Shown: positions 1-13,731 of the stretch, one piece after another
How the letters are laid out: every line of letters starts with the position of its first letter
How positions within the stretch are numbered: position 1 is the first letter of the stretch
Notes under the pieces: generated by a model
The model's input: only the letters and a program-made list of their open reading frames with translations
Told to the model about the DNA's origin: nothing
Database searches by the model: none
DNA from: Pseudoscleropodium purum
Lineage: Eukaryota > Streptophyta > Bryopsida > Hypnales > Brachytheciaceae
Direction of reading: 5' to 3'
Assembly: GCA_963969395.1 (NCBI GenBank)
Contig: OZ017803.1
Coordinates: forward strand, 13,268,001-13,332,000
Length of the DNA: 64,000 nt
Made by a program: the position numbers and the translations under genes

Positions 1-177
1 AATAAAAAGATAACTTAATTATGATTATTCATTACTTTGAATACAATTTTTACTATTTGAATTGATAATTTTCAATTCCACATTGAACTGGATGTAAATT
101 ACTAATTTAATTTTTTGCTCTTCATACTCAATGATTTCTAAATAAATGAAACATAAGTTTTCTTAGGGTTTTATTTT
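1..177. other. AT-rich flank, nothing recognised
   Basis: AT-rich sequence without an open frame of note. Its last 8 bases (170-177, tttatttt) are the left target-site duplication of the adjoining hAT-type MITE. Confidence 0.6.
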
Positions 178-475
178 TAGGGTTGACAGGACGGTCGGAT
201 GTCCAAGACATCTGGACGCAGACGCTGTGTCCGCAATGTCCCCTGACATTCGCGAATGCCTTCCGCCCCGTCCGCCCCATCCGCTCGGTTACAGCTGTCC
301 GATCGACACGCGGACTGATCTGGTCCGTATGATCTGGGCGTCCGCCTTGGGCCGTCCACCCCGCCCGTTCACCTTTCGACGGCGGGAGGGACGTTGCGTT
401 CGCTGGCGTCCGTGAGGACGGACGTTCAGGTTACGGACGCCTTTTTCGGGCAGACGTAGAGATTCGTCAACCCTG
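178..475. mobile_element. GC-rich hAT-type MITE, copy 1
   Basis: A 298-bp GC-rich block in AT-rich DNA. It starts TAGGGTTGAC and ends GTCAACCCTG, a 10-bp terminal inverted repeat with one mismatch. It is flanked on both sides by the identical 8-mer tttatttt (170-177 and 476-483). An 8-bp target duplication with short TIRs is the hallmark of the hAT superfamily. The interior is rich in GGACG/CGTCC motifs and has no transposase. A homologous shorter copy lies at 28909-29155. The short open frames through it are composition artefacts. Confidence 0.88.
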
Positions 476-483
476 TTTATTTT

Positions 484-2157
484 TCTTATAAATTCCTAAT
501 TCTATTCAACAACTTAAATAATAATAAAAACTCAATAACTCATGCCTCTAAAGATTGAAGTGAAAAAATTTTAAGTCCAAAGAATTCAAAATTCACTCAT
601 CAAATTTGGGACCTTGTAATAATATCTTTTTTATTCCACTTCAAATATTCCAATCTTGCAATTTGTAAGATCAATGTTATTGAAAATGTTAGTATGTTAC
701 CATGATATAATCTCCTAGACTCCTAGTAGAGGATAAGGCATGAAGCTACAAAAACCTATAATTGAAATTCCAAATAGACTGAAGTTTTTTATTTTTTCAC
801 AAAAAATGATTGGGTGAGTATAGACTATACACATATTCATCAATCTAATGAGGTTAAAGGGTCCATAACTCTACGTAAGACATTAAGACATGAAACCGAA
901 AAAAATTGTCATTTATACGTTTGCTGAATTCAAACAAACTTCAGAAGAAATCATTTACATATCCAAATGTGGCAAAATCATCCTACTTTGACAAAAAGTT
1001 GGCAATTTTTTTGGACGATTTCATCATTCAAAATTTCAAAAAAAGATTTTCCAGATCGAGCAGTCCAAAATCATAACTTAGTCTGCAAAATACCACCACA
1101 AATAAAACCCTGCAGTAATGAAACCAGCTTGCTTATGCACATTATGATAATCGTGCTGGCTAGCTTTGCAGTTCGTGAATTGCAGCTTCAGTCCGACGAT
1201 CTACAAACGAATGCGGTGGTCGTCGACATGGTCGGTCCGAAGACCGGTGCCGAAGGCGGCGCCCATATATCAAATTGTGGACTTGGACGGTGACTCACTC
1301 GCGCCGTGACCGACACGGTCTGTGAATTGAAGAAGCTGCGTACGGCACTGCCATCATGCACAACAGTCCTGCAACACTGATTGAAGTGTATTCCGTCTCA
1401 TGCCAGTTTCACACAGGGCTCCAAACTGGGTTCAATTCACTTGACAGTTGGAGGAAAATTTTAGAACTGGAGAACCTGTACGTAATAGAAATACCACCAA
1501 AGCATACTTCATCAGGAAGCCAGATTCAGTTTTCAAGCTCCTAGTCTCTGTAAGTTATTAATTGCCTAGCTGTACATCGATCGTACGCACGTTTAGCTAT
1601 TGAATTCTTAGTTTTCACGAGATATGTAAGTGACTACTACAACGTTCTGCCGACAGTGACGAGGCGTGTGCATCACGTCCAATGTATGATCGACTGCAAA
1701 ATAGCAATATTATCTGTACAAGGCTGGGTACTGGGTACAGAATAACTCTGATACAGCTTTATTAATCAGTAAGCTCGCCAGAATCAAATTACGTACACGT
1801 AAACAAGCTGCTAGTCTCTACACTAAACTTAACTAGCAAGCTAGCACATCGATTCAGCTGGGTACAATATATACACTTAGTGACTATAGTCACTGTGATG
1901 AATTAAACATGTACAGCTAGTATATATATGACAACTTATAACAATATTATCACAAACACGTAATTGATACATACTATAGACTTGGTCGATGTTTTTGTCT
2001 GGCACTAAACTGAGGCTTTAACTGCTGATCACACAAATTTTCCATTAATTTTTGGGAATTCTGGATCATTTTTGTAGTAAGAGAACTCTGTCAAAGGGAT
2101 CAATGGAACCGGAAGACAGTCGTCAAAGAATTTAAATCACGTGCAGTTGCAAGTTTA
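484..2157. other. Intergenic / 3' flank of the transcription factor gene
   Basis: There is no gene I can support. 484-960 is AT-rich. About 1100-1340 is GC-richer and holds an open plus frame (967-1293) that matches no family I know. 1740-2157 is probably the 3' UTR and downstream flank of the minus-strand gene ending at 2158. Confidence 0.5.
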
Positions 2158-4521
2158 CTAAGTTGGGCGACGATTCAGCTGCTCCGTGAGATCGAGCGTC
2201 AAAATTTCGGACCTCACGTCTTCGTCTGGGATTGATCCAACCGACATGGTGAGCTCGAGCGGCACCTGTGGATAACTTTCATCCGATTTGTTACTCATGA
2301 TATTCTCAGTTACCGAGCTGTGACTTTGCGCATGATCCCCCGTCTCCAAGAGCTTCCTCTCACGCATCGCCATCAACAAATTGTGTGCCAACAGCTCAGC
2401 GGAATCGAAATCGTACAGTCTCATGGCCTCCTCATCGCCGGCTAGAAGCTGATCAGACAGTAATCGCCTTCTGTCATCCACATCGTCCGGAATCTGCTAA
2501 ACATGAAAACTGATCAAAATTTCAGGCCTGACTGAATCGATAATAGAACATATCAGTGTCAATGCAGGAGAGTTTCGCCGGGCAGGTCAGACGCTAGCCT
2601 CCCCTCAGTAAAATGCCTGAGTGAAAATACTGTCACTCAGGCTTGAAGCTTCAGTTGTCACTTGTCAGCTTTACGCTTACATGAAAACTGATAAGGTCAG
2701 TTGGGGGAGATGCACCAACTAAATTGAACTGAATCAACTAATGGATGAACGTATCATCTATCCAGTTAATGATTACGAAATAAATGAATTTCCTCTTACT
2801 AGGTGGATAATTTAAGTTTCACTTTAATTAATCTCAAAGACACCCTAGGTCCCTAGGTTAGTCTAAATGTTTTGAACCTATGCATGCTAGTCAAATTGCA
2901 GCAAGGAAAACATTTTTATACGAGGACTTGTACCTGAGTGATCAAGCATTAAGTTGCCAACGCATCCAATGGAGTTATGGTACGTACCTGTAGGTTATGC
3001 TCTCGTGATTTGCTGGTCCGACTTTCCATGAGGACATCGGCAGCCATCTTGAAAACAATTGGGTACACTTCAGGAGTACTCAGTATGTCATCAGCCTTTG
3101 ATTCGTTTCTACAGTCTTTAGAAAACATATTATGAAACTGGTTTATTTGATTGTACTGTGGGGACGATTCCAATGAGCGACCGAAGAAATCTCCTGAAGA
3201 GCTGGAGTATTGCTCCCTAGTTCCAAAATTTTCCATACTTGTCATACTTTGAGGCAGCTTCCCGTCGCTTCGGTTTCCTTGCATTGGCGAGATCAAACCC
3301 AGTGATTCGAGCCTTTCGTGGCGGTCCTCCATGTCCGGCGAATTCCAAACCTCAGGATCCTCTGAATGTCCAAGCGGACGCCAAAAGGAGCCATCTGTAT
3401 ACAAATTAATCAATGAGCAAGTGAACAGATCGACTTACTAGCTTCTGCAAATGTCAGTACAGGAGCATAAAGTTTAAAGATGTTCAGGTCTTAATTAATT
3501 AAGACGTAAAATGGGTTCATTTATCCACAATTGCCCAGTAAATCAAGTTGTATGGCACCATGTCAACGCCGAGCTATGAACTCTGATTGTGCGGGAACTG
3601 CGGATTCAAGTTTAGAACGATAGCAAGAGGGTAATCATTAACAACAGGCATGATTGATGTGGTTCGCTTAATATATATGATCGACGTTTTAAGCTCTCAT
3701 TCGTTGAAATAGCTGTTCAGTCTAATCGGCGCAGTTTCAGTTGCCCGACTAACTGAAACCATAGATCCAAACCAGTTTTCAGAACTCTGGGCACTTGAAC
3801 GTCGCTCTGAAACACATGCCATTTTTAACGGACATGACCACGTACTTTGGAAAATATACGCACTGCAGTGTAAAACATACCAGGATGAAGGTCGTAGCTC
3901 TTCCCACTTTTGGGGCTCCTGTACATTTGCAAATGACTCTTGACATGTGCAATCTTCAAGCCTCTAGTGTTCATCTCTTGTAAGATGGATTTAGGCGTTG
4001 CTTCTGCATTAATTTAAAACATCCATGCCAACATCAAAACATATTTACAGTATTTCCATTGGCATCAACTATCAAAATGAACTCAGTTCACTTCTAGTAG
4101 ACATCTATTATTACTGATCAACTGCAAAAACGAATTAAACTGACAGAAAGTAATTAGACGATCGATTAATTAATAATGATGTTAATGCATGAATAAAAAG
4201 GTAAGCTTGGCACTCACTGTCAGCGCCACCAAGCTTCTCAGTAGCGATCATAAACCGCTCGTGAAGCTCCTCAGACCACTTAAGCCGGGGTTCGCTGGAT
4301 CGCACGTATCGCCGTGTTTTGCCGTCGCCACTCCGAGCGCCAACCTCAACAGAACCTCTCGAGCAAGTGGCAAAGCTCTTCCGGGGACTAGGACTGGGAC
4401 TAGGACTGCCAATATGTACCGTGGCGCATCCATCTGCACTGGAGGTGCACCTTCTGCCGGGAGGACCCTCATTCACACGTTGCGAGGACCCTCGCCAATC
4501 AATCGCATCTTCACCTTGCAT
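2158..4521 (-). CDS. G2-like (GARP/MYB-like) transcription factor
   Basis: Nuclear DNA-binding regulator, four exons: complement(2158..2493, 2988..3394, 3881..4003, 4218..4521), 1170 nt, 389 aa. All introns are GT-AG and phases match across each junction (GAC A|AA GCA; CCT G|AT GGC; CAG|ATT). The GARP domain covers about residues 78-131. It begins RRYVRSSEPRLKW, continues ELHERF and LGGADKATPKS, and closes with GLKIAHVKSHLQMYR. That ending is typical of the G2-like/KANADI-related branch; PHR/MYB-CC factors usually have KSHLQKYR. The rest is low in known domains. The C-terminus has LELTM (357-361) and LTLDL (376-380), the latter an LxLxL EAR-type repression motif, so it may be a repressor (inference). 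The start is the ATG at 4521, which opens a frame running straight into the domain; upstream 5' UTR exons are possible. Subfamily and targets are unknown. Confidence 0.85.
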
Positions 4522-7500
4522 CTCATAAACCCAACCTGCCTTTCCTGCGACGTCGTGGTGGCCGTTTGATCAGCTGCTGCAACTGCAAGTTCAGTCAATT
4601 CTAGTACCTTCATGCTCTAGCGTCGAGGTCGCCACCTGCGAACTGCAAACCTAATCTTCACCGTACCACCGAATCCGAAAGTGACCCCGTTGTTCGTTTT
4701 GGTAGCTGTAAATAATTTTCGTCCTTGAAAGCATTGAACGCACGCTCTCCCGATTTCCACTTCTGAAGCCGTGTTAACGAATGATAACCTGAAGACATAT
4801 ATCGGCGTGAGTGAAAATTCTACCAACATGCTACAAAAGTTCAATATGGAAAAGATGGGCACAAACCTGACCTCGCCTCGCCTCGGAGAACGCTAGAAAG
4901 TCTTGAAGCCACAGGAAGGCTCCCGGAAGTCTAAGTTAATGTAGATGGAACTTCGCTTAGGCAGCACGACTAACAGGGTAAACAGTCTCGGAAGGAAATC
5001 ATTAAGTAAAGCCTGTTCAGAATCTGGTAATTTTTTACTATTAAAATCTTCAAATCTGGCGTGATTTTCTCATTTGCGACAGCAGAGAAACATTCAACAG
5101 TGACTAAGTCAAAACAACTAAAAATACATGCGGGTGACCGACAGAGGGCAGTAAGAATTCTGTGGCTTACCTTAACTTAGCCCCCAAGGTGAGAGTTTCG
5201 GATCTTGTGATGAAGCCTTACACTTCCTCGTTACTATTCTTCATTCGAAGCAGTGGTACAGTGAAGAAATTTTAATGGCAAGCACTTTGATCTAGAGACT
5301 TCTTGTGCTTGTCTCTTTCCTGGCTCAGATGATGCAAAGTTCTGGTCTGGAGGAGAATGGGTCCAGTGCTACCGACTAGTTGAATCTATGACGTTTAATT
5401 ACACCTTGGGGAAGGAGCTAGACGGGGCGCATGATCGTACCGGATTAGTTGTGGTCCAATGCGATGCCTGTATGCATTTAACTTGCCATATTAAACTGTC
5501 ACCAACCGCTCCTCCAGCCAAAGCGTCCCCCCCACGGACAACCACATTACGTGGAGAAGATGTGCAGGGGTTGCCACCAGTCCCACAAGCTAGCTAGCTA
5601 GCTGAAGTAGCTGACTAGTTAGGCAAGGCAATAAATCCATCTAATGGACGTACTGCCCACGAGCAGAGGAAATAAATCGTTTATGAAGCTTCTCTTCCCT
5701 AAAAATTTGAAACACACAAACTGGAGACAGTCCGGATGAAAGTTCTAAACGAGTGTTCATATTCGTTCAAATGGTGTATTTCAGAAGTGAACCAAAATCA
5801 CATTGTAAAGTTTTAGAGCTTTTAAATCTAAATCTGAGGTTTGGAGGTCACGTGAGGAAGCTACGTACCACTTAAGTTCGTCTAGGTAGTTTGAAAATTC
5901 TAGACAATATCAGGGACCACCTGGACGAAAAGTCACTAAAACTGGAACTTGAATTATTCACAGCACTCGTTCTGCCAGGTTTCAATATTTCAAGTCAATG
6001 GGCGGGCAGCGTCGGCAGGTCGGTTACCAATCAATCTAAAGCAATGAAAACATCATCATATCTTGGAGACAAGAACAGGTCCAAGTCCTTCCGCTACATA
6101 GGATTCGTATACATTGACATCTTCGTGACTTGAAAAACAAGAACAATCATCTTTCAGAAGGCTCCCTGGCAGCTCTTTGACTATGCATTTTGCAGAATGG
6201 GGAGCGGCATTGAAGGACGATACCTTCAGAACCTGTAAACACATAGGAAGTTACCTGAAAGACGTTACGTACTGTTTACTTCAGGAGTACTATCAAACTT
6301 CATAAATTTCGTGACAGGCTATTAAAATGTATCAGAAACAAAATTTACCAAATCCATATTTTGATCTAACCGTACATTACCTGATACGATGATGACTAAA
6401 GAATATTCAATCACTATTCAATCACCACTAGCTACACGTTAGGATTCAAACAGCTCCTAACAGCACGCTATAATTAATATCCCCAGAAGAAGTCCAACAC
6501 AGCTAATATTTGTCAATCATCCTTTTCTGAGACTCACGGAAGCTTTCGAAATAAACCTGCGTTACTTGATAGTCAGGTTAGCTGCTCCTCCGAAACTCAA
6601 ACGTTGAAAGTTCTTCTTCCTGCAAAATCCTACTTAGGTTAACTATTTCGTAATTCCCCAGGCCTTGTAAATTGCATAACTATATTTTACATATATCCTT
6701 TTCGCATTGAATTCTACCACTCTTACTTCTGCGGTACGAACGACTGGAAATTTTCTCACAAATGCTTCATCCAACGCAATTGCCGATACAGACGGAACCA
6801 GACCTTTACGTACATCAGCGTAGCTCTGAACCAGTAGACAGAGCTACCAGCTTAGCCTTTCCCACGGCCTTTAATTTCCAACTGATTCCCCATTCTAATT
6901 ATTCATCAATACATTCACATACTCTTTAAAATGGCGTGTTTCAGGGCGTCGAAATTGTGTCACTCAGAAGCCCAGAACTTTGCAAGCTACGACTTAATAA
7001 CACAGATCTCAGATTTCAGTCAGAAAACCGATACTGCGCCAATTTCAACTGAAACTCGCCACTTCAACGATTACGACATTTGATCTCCTAGCGTCCACGA
7101 ATTCTAATAATCCTGCTTTGAATAAGCGTCATGATCAAGGGACTAACCGAACCCAGCAGCAAGCAGTTATGATCAAATTCAATAAGCTTCTGCATCACTC
7201 TTCATCTTCCTTCCAGTGGCAGAGACGACGTCGACCCTCACTACTAGCGACCGAAGTAGTTGAGCTGCTTCTCCAGGACGTTACCTCTGCTGCAAGCTAG
7301 GTGAGTTTTCCATCGATCAACGGCGTGGCTTCGGTGAAGGTCCATGTGCAAGTGGCTGGATTCTCGAGATGACGCAACAACACCGGCCACCGCTTTAGCC
7401 GCGAAGTAAAGAGACGGATAATTCTTCGCTTGTCGTTGCTGGAATCTTCTTCGTAGTTGGGCTTCTGGACGGGCGCCGTAATTTCATGAAACACAAAAAC

Positions 7501-7984
7501 AAAGACAAAGCTAAAAATAAAGTTCTGGCAAATCATATCTGTTGGTTTGAATTTCAGAGAGGAGTCAGGAAGAGAGAGGGACAAGAATTCTCAGGAGTCA
7601 GGACCGCTGACGTCGCGGTCGCTACGTTGCACGAAGCCACGAAGTCTCTAGACCAAACTATTAGCCTGGCTGCCCAATTGAACTTACAAGTGTCTGATGA
7701 AGAATTAAACCTCCAAAATGTACAACGTGGGTACATGATAGAAATTTTAGAAAGTGTCTTGTTCATTATTTAATTGATACATAAATTAGAAAATTTAAAT
7801 AAAATAAATAGTGTCATTAGCTAAGCTTCGAATTGCATTGGAGCTTCCTGGATATTTTGTGTTCAAAATTTTTTAATTTCTTCTCAGTGTTCTGAACTTG
7901 CCAATGTTCATTTCTTCTTCATTCTTGACCTGTTTGAATTCAGTTGTTGAATTTCCAACAGATAACAACAAAACTTTCTAGTAC
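4522..7984. other. Upstream region of the transcription factor gene, no gene recognised
   Basis: About 3.4 kb of moderately GC-richer DNA between the factor's start and the AT-rich transposon zone. It probably holds its promoter and perhaps 5' UTR exons. Several 60-95 codon frames exist (for example plus 7486-7773 and minus 7297-7584) but none matches a family I know and none forms a convincing spliced gene. There is an AGCTAGCTAGCTAGCT run near 5588. Confidence 0.45.
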
Positions 7985-8387
7985 CTCATGGATTGATTAT
8001 ACCGGCCCTTTTTTTACTTTCTGAGAAACAGAGAAAGTGCCAGGATGGCGATCACTTCAAAATTGGTCAAACATTGTGTTTCTACATTCATCCATCTTTT
8101 GGACCAAAAAAAAATTCAATTATTCTTGCACTTTTCCATCCAAATTTGGGGCCTTCATCCACATTTTCAATAGAAATAGAATTGTTTTGGCAAAAACAGA
8201 TTACTTTTATCATGCAAAAAGTGGAAATTTATTTTTGAAATGGTGCAATCTAACCCCTTGGTGCCAAAAAAAAGGTTGGATTATACTATAAGAAACTTCT
8301 TGAACATTGTTGAATATTGTTATGTGCCTAATATGAAGTCATTAACCTTATCCTCTATCAATGTAATCTCTCTATCATATATCCATA
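7985..8387. other. AT-rich spacer, nothing recognised
   Basis: It contains two overlapping short plus frames (7993-8238, 8037-8291) with low-complexity Phe/Lys/Asn-rich translations that look random. There are weak inverted similarities between about 7997 and 8285, too weak to call an element. Confidence 0.4.
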
Positions 8388-8595
8388 CCTAGTGGTTAGG
8401 GTCAACATTTCATGACAAATAATTAATTATAGTCAACAAATGCAATTCAACATTGTACAAGAATCACAACAATTGTTGAAAAAATAGAAATAAAATATAT
8501 TTTTTCGTCCAATTATTTATTTATTTTCACAAATAATATCCCAACAATTTTGACATCTATTTTTAGAAACATTTTTGCCGACCCTAACCACTAGG
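8388..8595. mobile_element. TA-flanked MITE (Tc1/mariner-type ends)
   Basis: A 208-bp AT-rich element with perfect 16-bp terminal inverted repeats, CCTAGTGGTTAGGGTC at the left and its exact complement at the right. The dinucleotide TA lies on both sides (8386-8387, 8596-8597). A TA duplication fits the Tc1/mariner superfamily. It has no coding capacity. Because TA is also part of the perfect inverted repeat, superfamily assignment is less certain than the element itself. Confidence 0.7.
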
Positions 8596-8597
8596 TA

Positions 8598-9950
8598 CTA
8601 TAATCATTGTAGTAGATCCACTTAGAATGTTTTCATTCCCAAATTACAAGTAAAAAGCTTCTTGTAGCATTGCTCATTGATTCTTTGATAGAAGACTTGT
8701 TTGACCAAAGAAAAGTCTTAGTAAGATAGAAGGTGTACATCCATAACATTATACATGGTCCTCACCATGTTGGGAAGGTATTATGCTTTCCTAGATGCTC
8801 GGAAGAAACTTCTCAGTTATTTCAAGGATAGGGATTGGCTGAAGAGCCATGAATAAGACAATCTTGTTCATTGTACCTTAGAGGTCCCCTTTTCAATGAT
8901 ACAAAAGAGTCCCGTGCCTCATTATTAAACAATGCTATGTGTGGTCTTGTCAATAGGCAGTGTTCACTTGACTATTTGCAACGTTCTTTCTAGGCTCTGC
9001 AGTGAATTTTTAATATTAGCGTTAAATGTTTTTGAATTAAAAATAATAAAAAACAAAAACCTGAAAACATGGAATTTAAGAAAAATCGCCTGGAACAAAA
9101 ATTACGTGATACCCTTCTGACAGTGGCTGACACCCTGATTTCGGACGGAAACGAGGTTCATGAACCGGTGCCCGCCTGACATTACGGTATGTCAGAGGGT
9201 ATCGAGTGAAGTGCAGCCATGACTGGTTTAGCGAACTTACGCTTTGCTTTTTATTTTTATTTTTGAATTTTATTTTTTTATTACTATTTTTTTATTTTAA
9301 ATGTTGGAATGTTATTTGAAATTCTGAAAGAGTGCAAATCACGGCCTGTGACCTGATGTTCAGTAATAATAAGTTAATTAGTCATGGCTGACAATTATTG
9401 CTTGGATCAGGACCGGGAGCGGGATTGAACTTGAACTTGAAGACTTGTGGAATTGCAGGAAGTTGAAACTTAAGTCCCAAGCCATAGTACGTACAACTAA
9501 GGCGGACAAGTCTATTACCATGCAAACTAGCAATATGAATATCTTGGGGTCTACTCCAAGAGAGGCATATATTTTTCAAGAAGTGTGCACTTGTTTCATG
9601 AATTGAACCCAAGTGGAATTATAATCTTATGATTAAAATTGTAATTTCTGTGAATTTTCTAAAGTGGTTTGCCTTGAAATTACAACATAATTCATAAAGT
9701 GGAGTCATGAACATCATGTAAATAATCTATAACTACTCTTCCATGTATCAAATGGCACTTAAGTGTTCATCATTAAAGGATTGACATGTTATTCCTTGTT
9801 GGCATTAATATAGTAATTTCGTATGAAATTAAATGGATTTGGGTAATTTTGGAGATAAATTTGGGGCCAAAAGTAGGATGATGGAATTAGGTAGCAAATG
9901 AAAATGGGTTGGTTTACCTTATACAAACAAGAACAGTGTAACCATTAGGC
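8598..9950. other. AT-rich spacer with a small inverted repeat
   Basis: No gene recognised. A small hairpin-like pair is seen: GATACCCTTCTGACA near 9108-9122 and TGTCAGAGGGTATC near 9189-9202, complementary except for one inserted base. It may be a short MITE of about 95 bp. The rest is AT-rich. Confidence 0.4.
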
Positions 9951-11661
9951 TTTGTCTTAGATAAACAACAATATTAGTTTATTGATAATAGAGAGTGCGG
10001 AAATTAAACAAAAATATATAATCAAAAATAAATAGTGGAAAAATTGATAATGATGAATTCATTTTAGGTGGCAAGTATTGAAAAGATTTACATTAGTTGT
10101 TCGTAAATTGTTGTTAAGAAATTTGGGAATAAAAGAGAAAAATGAATGTTTCAATAGATTAAATAATATTGGAAAAAATGAAGATAAAATACAAAAAAAA
10201 TATTTGTGGATCCATGCAATTGAACCTGAAGCAATGAAAAATATATTTATTTATTTAATAATAATATAAATAAAAAATTTATATTATACTAAAATAAATT
10301 ATTTTGAATGTTTCTTAGATCTTAAAGCAATCACCTCTTTTAGTTCTTCTAATTAGATTTTTAAAGACTTTAAATATGAATTTTTAATGTTTTAATGGGT
10401 AGTTTTGTTATTATAGAAGATACTTGATTAGTAGGTAAGCACATGTTAATTCTTTAATTTTTAAGCCATTTTCAAGGTATTTTGGATCTTGGTTTTGCAA
10501 ATAAGTTACAAAGAGGTGAAGCGCAAAGTAGGATGAGTCATTTCTAGGCAAAATCATTAGTACATAGGATTTTGTAGAAAGTCAAGTCTTTATCATCTCT
10601 ACAAAGATTGGTTTCAATCCAAGTCATAAATTGCAAGATTATAATATAAAAGTAAAGGGTACTTTACAATGAATTCAATATTTTGGCATAGTTGAAAGTG
10701 TGCTTTGACTAGTTCTTTAGGTCATATAACTCTTTTAGAAAGTTGGCATCATGTACTCATTCTCAAAATAACCAAGTTCCTTATTTATGAAAATAAATTT
10801 TGTATTTTTAAGACCATAAACAAGTTCAAAAATGGTCTTGTTGTAAAGATCACTTCATTGTTAAATTTCGAAAACTATAAGGTAAATGGTAGATTTGTCA
10901 CAAATCTTAAGCCACAATTCAAGATCAAACATAGTGGAGTGAAAGAATATAAGAAAAAATACACATTAAGGAAAATGAATTTGAAGATGTCTGAAATCCA
11001 AATGCAAAAATGTATATTCCAATGGTTATCTCCATCTACAAAAGGCAAAGGAATAAAAAGGGTGAAGGTAGTGCCACTAGAGGTCTAACCCACTATTATG
11101 CAATTCATTGAAAAAGGGCCATGAATGGTCTAGACTAGGAACTCCACTCTCATTGCCCAAAGTTCTTTCATCCAATGATTCTTTGCTTCAACCTCTTGAC
11201 CACCCATGCTTTGAATTTTTTTGTAAATTCAATAGTGAATCTTCTTTAAAATTTGAATATACCACCAAATAGCATTGGAGAAAATCTTGCCCTTGAGGTG
11301 GGTTGTTTGGCTCTCTACGTATGTACAAATCTAGAGGGAAAAAAGTGTTTTGTTTTTTTGTATTTTTTGGAAAAAAAATTTAGTCCCAAATCATGAATGG
11401 CATACCAAGTAAATGAAATAATCACCTAGGTTTAGGGTAAAAAATTAATTAATTTTTTTTGTAGCTATACATTTTCATGTAGTCAAACGACCCTAGGTAG
11501 GGATTAAATTTTTTTTTAATGCTAACTTGATTCTCTTCAAGATGAACCCAAGTTCTAGTGACTTTCCACATTCCAAGGTCTAGAAATGACCATTTTGGGT
11601 CACCAAAAAATTTAAAGGTTAAGACTAACAACCAATTGTTGGACATATAACTCTGATTTAA

Positions 11662-12583
11662 TCCCTGAAGTTCAATCACTAACTATGTTTTCACCAAAAA
11701 AACCCTCCCAAATTTCCATTTCTATTACAAGTTTAAAAAATTGAATTTTTTTAACATGTTCAACCATAGGATTTGTATTATGCTAATTTGAGAAGGCATA
11801 GAATTTTTTTTAGAAATTTCCACCGTGTAGATTGCAAGATTTTAGTGTTTGAATTGACAAAATGCTTCTTTTTGGCCCTTCAAAAAAATGGGCAGCTACA
11901 CTTCACAATATCTCATTTGTATGAAAAAATGTCCAAAATGGTTGCACCTATTTGTATTCATTTTTCAAGGCAAGTTGACTATATGCTTGAAAAGTTTTAG
12001 ATCATTTAGAATTGTACAACATATAGGAAAAAAATAGTAAGTAGAAAGTAGAGTATGAATCAAAATACTAAATTGTTAATAATTTAGTTATGGAATTGAA
12101 AAATGCCAATTCCAATGGTAGAAATGTCGTAATAAACAATTTACATCCTATGGTTCTATTTTTCTCTAAAAATATTGAAAATTGAGTTACATAAAGGACT
12201 TCAAAGTTTATTTTAGAGTAGAAAATCTTTAACTGCTTGCAATCTAAAACCCCTCATAATTTTCATCTCATTAATCAAAATGGAATGATATATTCAAAGT
12301 TTTTTATGTATATATAAATCTAGAGGAAAAATTTCAAATTTTAATCTCTTAGAAAAATTATTTTTTTTGATCTCTTCAAGTTGCCCAAGTTGAAAAACAA
12401 ACAACATTTTACACCATAACTTTTCAATTGTATACTCAAGTGAGTTGAAATTTAGTACACATGGAAGATAATCTTTATCAAGACTTAGTAAAAAACTGTG
12501 AGCCTGAATAAGTCAAATCTCTTATTACATGCACCTATCGAAAAAATCATTTTACCAAAAATACAAGGCCCATCTTATAGGGA
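11662..12583 (+). mobile_element. TTAA-flanked element, family A, copy 1
   Basis: A 922-bp element starting TCCCTGAAGTTC and ending ATAGGGA, bounded by TTAA on both sides (11658-11661, 12584-12587). It aligns end to end with 16816-17737 and 51306-52226. Shared blocks include ACTATGTTTTCACC, GTAGATTGCAAGAT, GGGCAGCT, CAACATATAGGAAAAAAA and AAAATGGAATGAT. TTAA duplication plus CCC...GGG ends is the piggyBac signature. No transposase frame is present. It is nested in the long-TIR element at 9951-14336. Confidence 0.8.
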
Positions 12584-12913
12584 TTAATCAAGGGTACAAT
12601 AGCTTCTTTTTGCATTACAAGAAATCCATGTGTTCATCTTCCAAAACAAATTAAAGAGTTTAGGATCAACATCACTTCAAAATTTTGGTTTGAAATTATT
12701 ATTTCTGATTAAAGATGAAAATACAAAAATTCATTTTCCAATTGCTTCAATAGTAATTTTTTTATTTAGTACTAGAATCAACCATGAATTTTTTTTCCCT
12801 TATATTTTGTAGAAAATGCCATATACACCTTCATATTTAATAAGTCAAGTTTAGATACCAAACTTTGAACTTAATTTGGAGGGCCTCTAAAAGGTAATAA
12901 TAGAAATTGCATT

Positions 12914-13731
12914 TCATCTCTTGTTTTTTTTAGTATACTTGGCAATATTATGACCAAAGAATTCATAATCACTTATAGTCCAATTAGCATTTTCCTTGAT
13001 TTTATCACCATATCTAATATCAAAAAGAACTAAAGCATCTTCAAAAATAACCATTGAATCATTTTGAATAGAGCCCAATTTTGTTGCTATTTCAATAGGT
13101 TTTAATATTTTCAAACCTTTGGTGTGTTCAATAATCTTTGTATACTTCTAGGTTCATTTTTGTGTTGCTTCAATGAATTTTCAGTTTCCTACTTTCATAA
13201 AGGTAGTAGATTTCTTTTGGAATTAATTTTTCTTAACATCTTTAACTTGGAAAGTTATTCTTCAAATGGTATATTAGACCATTTAGCTTTGAAATCCTTA
13301 TATTCAATGTTGATGATACTTAGATTTAAGTTGGTCTTTTGGAATCGTATTTGGATGTATTGTAAAAAACATCTTTTCTTCAAGTAACCAACTATCATCA
13401 TTTATCAACATTTCAATGCATTTTATACTATTGAAAGCGATTTCATTTTGTTGGCCATATACATAGTTGTTTCTTGTTGCAAAGTCTTTCAATTGCATTG
13501 ATTCTATTAAAACAAGCATTAAAAAAGTAGCGATGAGGTTTATTGCATAAGCAATTTAACTCTTTGTGTTGTTCTATATTCAAGTTCCTTCAAGGCTTCA
13601 AATATTTTTTTGTAGAGGGTCTTTTGATAAAGTCTCGAGTTTTTCTTGTCTCTTCTCTTTTTCATTGAAAAATATGTATCTTTCATCATAAGCTTTATAC
13701 ATTTATAATAATTCATGAAAATAAGACTCAT
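12914..13731 (-). pseudogene. Decayed coding pieces inside the long-TIR element, possible transposase
   Basis: Three minus-strand frame pieces of 60-71 codons (13540-13731, 13304-13519, 12914-13114) follow one another with frame changes and stops between them. Translations are Lys/Asn/Ile-rich but less random-looking than the surroundings, e.g. a stretch with ILKPIEIATKLGS. Position within a TIR-bounded element suggests a dead transposase. I do not recognise catalytic motifs, so this is inference from context. Confidence 0.3.
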
